Positions 6,987 to 9,691 of a stretch of 9,691 nucleotides of DNA are shown here, piece by piece. The notes under the pieces were generated by a model. The model ran no database searches. It saw only the letters and a program-made list of their open reading frames with translations, and was not told the DNA's origin. The translations under genes were made by a program, and so were the position numbers. Origin of the DNA: an uncultured Clostridia bacterium (GTDB lineage Bacteria > Bacillota > Clostridia > Oscillospirales > CAG-382); assembly GCA_947627335.1 (NCBI GenBank), contig CANQVQ010000061.1:1-9691 (forward strand), written 5' to 3'. Each line of letters begins with the position of its first letter. Positions within the stretch are counted from its first letter, which is position 1.

Positions 6987-7274
6987 TCAAACCAGACGCA
7001 GTCCCCGAAAGATCGGCAGCAGATAGCTCGCGCCGAACGTACCGAGCCGCTTCGGACCGAGATCCGTTCCGTCGGAAGCGCAGATCTCCCATGCGCGTCG
7101 GTAACTCAGCAGGACGGTCGCACGGGTGATGGACTTCTCGCGGCGGGACACGAACAGCTCGTTCCCGCGCACCTGATAGGTGAACGGCAGCCCCTTCGCG
7201 GTGAAATAGACCGTGTGCTGCCCCTCGCGCAGCGCGTCCCAGAGCGCGTCCGACGACAATGCGGCGCCCGTCAT
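6987..7274 (-). CDS. Unrecognised 95-residue protein coupled to citrate synthase
   Basis: I do not recognise this protein. It starts only 3 bases after the gltA stop (7278), with a GGGGA site (7286-7282) seven bases upstream inside gltA, so it is almost certainly co-transcribed and probably translationally coupled. It ends just before the shared terminator. The sequence looks like a small soluble alpha/beta protein with no signal peptide or membrane helix: a start SSDALWDALREGQ, a beta-rich stretch with TVYFTAKGLPFTYQVRGNELFVSR (21-44), a basic SRREKSITRATV segment (43-54), and a tail GPKRLGTFGASYLLPIF (73-89). The ordered mix of aromatic, glycine and charged residues and the tight placement argue that it is a real gene. 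The opposite strand carries only low-complexity shadow frames. Function is unknown; it has no obvious catalytic motif. Confidence 0.72.
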   Translation of the reverse strand: MTGAALSSDALWDALREGQHTVYFTAKGLPFTYQVRGNELFVSRREKSITRATVLLSYRRAWEICASDGTDLGPKRLGTFGASYLLPIFRGLRLV

Positions 7275-7277
7275 CGC

Positions 7278-8642
7278 CTATTCCCCGGCAAGGACCGACT
7301 GCCGTTCCGCCATTCCGCGGTAGACCCGACGGGGCAGGACGGCCTTGTAGGCGGGGCGAATGATCTTGTTGCCGTTGATAAGCTCCTCCAGCCGATGCGC
7401 ACACCACCCGGACACCCGTGCGATCGCGAACAGCGGGGTGAACAGCTCCTCCGGGATCCCGAGCAGCTGATAGACGAACCCGCTGTAAAAGTCCACGTTC
7501 GCGCTGACGCCCTTGAACATCTTCCGCTCCGACATGATGACCTCCGGCGCGAGCCGCTCGGCGGTCGCATACAGCCGATACTGCTTCTCGGCGCCCTTTT
7601 CGACGGCGAGCTGCTCGACGAACCGCTTGAAGATCCGTGCACGCGGATCGGACTTGGAATAGATGGCGTGCCCGATGCCGTAGATCAGCCCGGAACGGTC
7701 GAACGCCTCCTTGCGCAGCAGCTTCCGCAGGTACGCACGGACCTCGTCCTCGTCCTCCCAGTCGCGGACGGACGCTTTCATATCCTCGAACATATGGCTG
7801 ACCTCGACGTTCGCGCCTCCGTGCTTCGGTCCCTTGAGCGACCCGAGCGCGGCGGAGATCGCCGAATAGGTGTCCGTGCCGGACGACGTGACGACGTGGG
7901 TCGTGAAGGACGAGTTGTTCCCGCCCCCGTGTTCGGCGTGGATGACCAACGCGAGGTCCAAGATCCGGGCTTCCAGCGGGGTATACTGCCCGTCGATGCG
8001 GAGCATATGCAGTATATTTTCCGCCATCGAAAGCTCCGGACGCGGATCGTGAATGAAGAAACTGCTCTCCCCACGCCGATAGTAGGCGTAGGACTGGTAG
8101 CCGTAAAGCGCAAGCTGCGGGAACTGTGCGATCAGCTGCAAGCTCTGCCGCAGGACGTTCGGGATCGACGTGTCGTTCGCGTTTTCGTCGTAGGCGTAAA
8201 GTGTCAGCACCGAACGGGACATGGAGTTCATCAGGTCCACGCTCGGCGCCTTCATGATAACGTCCCGCACGAACGAGTTCGGAAGCTGCAGGTACCCGGC
8301 AAGCGCCTCGCGGAAGCGCGCAAGCTCCGCCCCGTCCGGCAGTTCCCCGAACAGAAGCAGGTAGACGATCTCCTCGTACCCGAACCGATTCTCCTGCACG
8401 AATCCGCGGATCAGCTCCTCGATGGAGTAGCCCCGGTAAAACAGCTGTCCGTCGCACGGCTCGCCGTCCGGCGTTTTCGCGACGATCTCGGAGATCTCCG
8501 TCAGCCCGGTCAGCACGCCGTTGCCGTTGAGGTCCCGCAGTCCGCGGTTGACCTGATAGCGGGTATACAGTTCCTTGTCGATGACCCCTTCCCGTTCGCA
8601 GAGCGCCGCCCAGCGAAGCAGGGTGTCGTTCGTGTTTTCCAT
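7278..8642 (-). CDS. gltA: Citrate synthase
   Basis: The enzyme condenses oxaloacetate and acetyl-CoA to citrate, in an anaerobe chiefly the first step toward 2-oxoglutarate and glutamate. The 454 residues show the family motifs: LFYRGYSIEEL (67-77), HAEHGGGNNSSF (235-246), GPKHGGANVEV (271-281), GIGHAIYSKSDPRA (322-335) and NVDFYSGFVY (382-391). By alignment with known enzymes the active-site residues are H274, H325 and D384, with H238 and R335 in the substrate site. The N-terminus is longer than in the roughly 370-residue short Gram-positive enzymes, with an extra helical segment. A 2-methylcitrate synthase is possible in principle, but no prp genes are near. The start at 8642 has AAGGGGAA at 8654-8647, with a second AAAGGAAA at 8660-8653. 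It has its own promoter and a structured leader, and is followed by the 95-residue gene. Confidence 0.95.
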   Translation of the reverse strand: MENTNDTLLRWAALCEREGVIDKELYTRYQVNRGLRDLNGNGVLTGLTEISEIVAKTPDGEPCDGQLFYRGYSIEELIRGFVQENRFGYEEIVYLLLFGELPDGAELARFREALAGYLQLPNSFVRDVIMKAPSVDLMNSMSRSVLTLYAYDENANDTSIPNVLRQSLQLIAQFPQLALYGYQSYAYYRRGESSFFIHDPRPELSMAENILHMLRIDGQYTPLEARILDLALVIHAEHGGGNNSSFTTHVVTSSGTDTYSAISAALGSLKGPKHGGANVEVSHMFEDMKASVRDWEDEDEVRAYLRKLLRKEAFDRSGLIYGIGHAIYSKSDPRARIFKRFVEQLAVEKGAEKQYRLYATAERLAPEVIMSERKMFKGVSANVDFYSGFVYQLLGIPEELFTPLFAIARVSGWCAHRLEELINGNKIIRPAYKAVLPRRVYRGMAERQSVLAGE

Positions 8643-8662
8643 TCCGTTCCCCTTTCCTTTCC

Positions 8663-8676
8663 GTCCGCCCCCGGAC
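8663..8676 (-). other. Small hairpin upstream of the gltA ribosome binding site
   Basis: GTCCG (8676-8672) and CGGAC (8667-8663) form a 5-base-pair stem with a GGGG loop, 9 bases upstream of the AAGGGGAA site. It sits just after the leader terminator-like hairpin and may take part in an alternative fold; this is inference. Confidence 0.4.
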
Positions 8677-8677
8677 C

Positions 8678-8710
8678 AAAAATAAACAAAAACGCCTGCG
8701 GGGCGTTCTC
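8678..8710 (-). terminator. Terminator-like hairpin in the gltA leader (possible attenuator)
   Basis: On the minus strand AACGCC (8707-8702) pairs with GGCGTT (8696-8691) around a 5-base loop; the stem extends by A-U and G-U pairs to about 9. It is followed by a T-rich run interrupted by G and A, down to 8678. It lies between the gltA promoter and the gltA start, so it could attenuate gltA transcription, and it could also stop readthrough from mntP. No known riboswitch class or T-box sequence is visible in the roughly 96-base leader. Confidence 0.55.
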
Positions 8711-8744
8711 CCGTAGGTCGATTGGAAATCCCATCTCTGTGTCC

Positions 8745-8773
8745 AGCATACCACAGTTTTGCGTTTTTTGCAA
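8745..8773 (-). promoter_or_regulatory. Promoter of gltA
   Basis: TTGCAA (8773-8768) and TATGCT (8750-8745) are 17 bases apart, with TGG before the -10 (extended -10 form). The likely start is near 8738. A short dyad GCGTG-T-CACGC (8774-8784) directly abuts the -35 and could be an operator. Confidence 0.7.
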
Positions 8774-8797
8774 GCGTGTCACGCGAAAGTTTACAAT
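8768..8797 (+). promoter_or_regulatory. Possible divergent promoter sharing the palindromic -35 of gltA
   Basis: TTGCAA is self-complementary, so it can also serve the plus strand: TACAAT follows at 8792-8797 after 18 bases. A transcript starting near 8804 would meet the plus-strand terminator within about 30 bases. The match is fair but no plus-strand gene follows. Confidence 0.3.
8774..8784. promoter_or_regulatory. Perfect dyad next to the gltA -35 (possible operator)
   Basis: GCGTG and CACGC are perfect inverted arms around one base, adjoining the -35 hexamer. Together with the neighbouring TTGCAA it resembles a CcpA cre site (TGNAANCGN...CA) but is one base short, so assignment to catabolite control is weak. 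Confidence 0.35.
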
Positions 8798-8808
8798 TTG
8801 TTCTTATT

Positions 8809-8832
8809 ATCCCCCCGAAAAGGGGATTTTTT
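8809..8832 (+). terminator. Hairpin with plus-strand T tract at the 3' end of mntP
   Basis: ATCCCC (8809-8814) pairs with GGGGAT (8822-8827) across CCGAAAA, followed by a run of T to 8832. It is an intrinsic terminator only in the plus direction; read on the minus strand after mntP it is followed by AATAAG, a poor tail. It would shield mntP from antisense transcription, or act as a weak mntP 3' hairpin. Confidence 0.55.
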
Positions 8833-8837
8833 GTCGA

Positions 8838-9428
8838 TTATCCGCCCGGCAGGACGCCGAGGTCTGCAAGCAGGATCTTCGTGCCGATCAAAAGCAGCAG
8901 CAGTCCGCCGACCAGTTCCGCCCTCGCACGGAAGCGCGTCCCGCACAGTTTCCCGACGTACACCCCGACGCAGCACAGCGCGAACGTCACGACCCCGATG
9001 ACCGACACCGTGAACAAAATCCCCCGATACGTCCCGCTCAGCGCGAACGCCACGCCGACCGCCAGCGCGTCCACGCTGGTCGCAAACGCGGGCGGGAGCA
9101 GCGAACGCAGGGCGAACGGGCGGTTTTCGCCGTCCCGCGAGGTCGCTTCCGGCGCGTCCGTGCGGCTTTCCGCGATCATGCGCAGACCGAGGAAAGCGAG
9201 CAGCAGGAACGCGACCCAATGGTCCACCTGCTCGATCCACGAGCGGAACGTCCGTGCAAAGCAGTAGCCGACGAGCGGCATGACCGCCTGAAAAATCCCG
9301 AACGTCCCGCCGACGGCGAGCGCCTGCCGCACGCGCAGGGAACCGACCGCAAGCCCCTTGCAGAGCGACGCGGCGAACGCGTCCATCGCAAGTCCCGCGG
9401 CGAGAAGCAGCAGCGACGGGAAACGCAA
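8838..9428 (-). CDS. mntP: Manganese efflux pump MntP, TTG start
   Basis: MntP is an inner-membrane exporter that lowers cytoplasmic Mn(II). The sequence shows six hydrophobic segments in two halves of three, with the paired acidic motifs AMDAFAASL (D16) and TSVDALAVG (D120). These match D16 and D118 of the E. coli protein. A charged loop (about 88-106, SRTDAPEATSRDGENR) separates the halves. The frame is open far upstream, but the extension is Arg/Ser/Pro-rich and unlike the family. A TTG at 9428 is preceded by AAGGGGGGTGA (9444-9434), a near-perfect anti-Shine-Dalgarno match at the right distance. It gives 196 residues (family about 185-190) and puts the first Asp at position 16. GTG at 9437 is less likely because the site would abut it. 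I see no yybP-ykoY Mn riboswitch and no clear promoter upstream. It lies upstream of gltA with a 195-base gap. Confidence 0.88.
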   Translation of the reverse strand: MRFPSLLLLAAGLAMDAFAASLCKGLAVGSLRVRQALAVGGTFGIFQAVMPLVGYCFARTFRSWIEQVDHWVAFLLLAFLGLRMIAESRTDAPEATSRDGENRPFALRSLLPPAFATSVDALAVGVAFALSGTYRGILFTVSVIGVVTFALCCVGVYVGKLCGTRFRARAELVGGLLLLLIGTKILLADLGVLPGG

Positions 9429-9557
9429 AGCCCTCACCCCCCTTTTCCCATTCCTATGCGGGCGCGAGGGCGGAAAGAACAGGCGGCGTCCCGAGCGTGT
9501 CGCGCTTTCGTCCGTGGGAGAGGGAAAAGCGGGACTTTGCGTCTGCGGAGAAGGAAG

Positions 9558-9613
9558 GCGCCGTGGGGCTTTGCGTTTGTGGTGAAGAGAAGCGCCGTGG
9601 GGCTTTGCCCCAC
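9558..9613. repeat. Short GC-rich direct and inverted repeats upstream of mntP
   Basis: A 17-base sequence beginning GCGCCGTGGGGC occurs at 9558-9574 and again at 9592-9608, a 34-base period. A degenerate third unit lies to the left (about 9525-9557). The right copy runs into a perfect inverted repeat, GTGGGGC-TTT-GCCCCAC (9597-9613). It looks like a dispersed intergenic palindrome of the kind common in GC-rich Clostridia; no function can be assigned. Confidence 0.6.
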
Positions 9614-9632
9614 ACCCCATGCAAGGACCTTT

Positions 9633-9691
9633 TTGACTTAGGTTATAATATGAAGTGCAACAAGTGAAAAAAACATAGCAACTCAGAGAGA
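9633..9691. other. AT-rich right edge, possible end of an insertion element
   Basis: Base composition changes sharply from GC-rich to AT-rich near 9630. The segment has TATAAT (9644-9649) and AAGTGCAACAAGTG (9654-9667), which resembles IS30-family ends as I remember them. No transposase codons are in the window, so this is only a suggestion. A plus-strand promoter is also possible, but no -35 lies at the right distance. Confidence 0.25.

Noticed and set aside
8510..8734. Possible leader peptide ORF starting at 8734 in front of gltA
   Set aside because: No ribosome binding site, it overlaps gltA by about 130 bases out of frame, and it has no run of regulatory codons.
5872..8754. Minus-strand open frame of 960 codons across the PIN/NYN gene, the terminator and gltA
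   Set aside because: It crosses the bidirectional terminator, is antisense to the PIN/NYN gene and out of frame with gltA; it has low-complexity Arg/Gly/Phe sequence and no start signal.
9438..9632. yybP-ykoY manganese riboswitch upstream of mntP
   Set aside because: Looked for because it often controls mntP, but its conserved paired-loop motifs are not visible on the minus strand here.
7215..9641. Plus-strand open frame of 808 codons opposite gltA and mntP
   Set aside because: Antisense to two well-identified genes, crosses the plus-strand terminator at 8809-8832, and shows no recognisable domain.
1..9691. CRISPR array, tRNA or rRNA gene, toxin-antitoxin or defence cassette
   Set aside because: No regularly spaced repeats, tRNA cloverleaf or rRNA sequence seen, and all convincing coding regions are metabolic, apart from the PIN/NYN gene, which has no partner antitoxin beside it.

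Overview
The window looks like chromosomal DNA of a GC-rich, low-pathogenicity-signal anaerobic Firmicute (Clostridia, perhaps Oscillospirales- or Christensenellales-like). This is inferred from a T-box leader, AGGAGG-type ribosome binding sites, near-consensus sigma-A promoters with 17-base spacers, a glutamate dehydrogenase of the Clostridium type, and a high-GC third-position bias. The content is mostly core metabolism: branched-chain amino acid synthesis, ammonia assimilation, citrate synthesis and manganese export. I found no CRISPR array, tRNA, rRNA, phage gene or complete mobile element.

Left part (1-3976, minus strand): a T-box-controlled operon in the order ilvA (threonine ammonia-lyase), leuA (2-isopropylmalate synthase) and leuC (isopropylmalate dehydratase large subunit, cut by the left edge). 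The promoter is at 3948-3976. The leader has a recognisable Stem I, a probable CUC (Leu) specifier, the T-box sequence and a strong terminator at 3628-3676. The operon should be on when tRNA-Leu is uncharged. It makes 2-oxobutanoate for isoleucine and runs the leucine branch.

Middle (4097-6983): a monocistronic NADP-type glutamate dehydrogenase gene (minus) with its own promoter and terminator. Divergent from it is a plus-strand gene for a PIN/NYN-like putative nuclease. That protein has a long Ala/Pro/Glu repeat linker and a separate basic C-terminal domain, and its gene ends at a bidirectional terminator.

Right part (6984-9691, minus strand): mntP (manganese exporter, probable TTG start), then citrate synthase gltA with a leader containing a terminator-like hairpin, then an unrecognised 95-residue gene starting 3 bases after the gltA stop. 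gltA supplies citrate for 2-oxoglutarate, which glutamate dehydrogenase converts to glutamate, the amino donor for Leu and Ile. The rightmost 250 bases hold short GC-rich repeats and then an abrupt AT-rich segment that may be the end of an insertion element.

No clearly new multi-gene system is visible. The best candidates for something undescribed are the 95-residue partner of citrate synthase, the three-part PIN/NYN protein, and the gltA leader.
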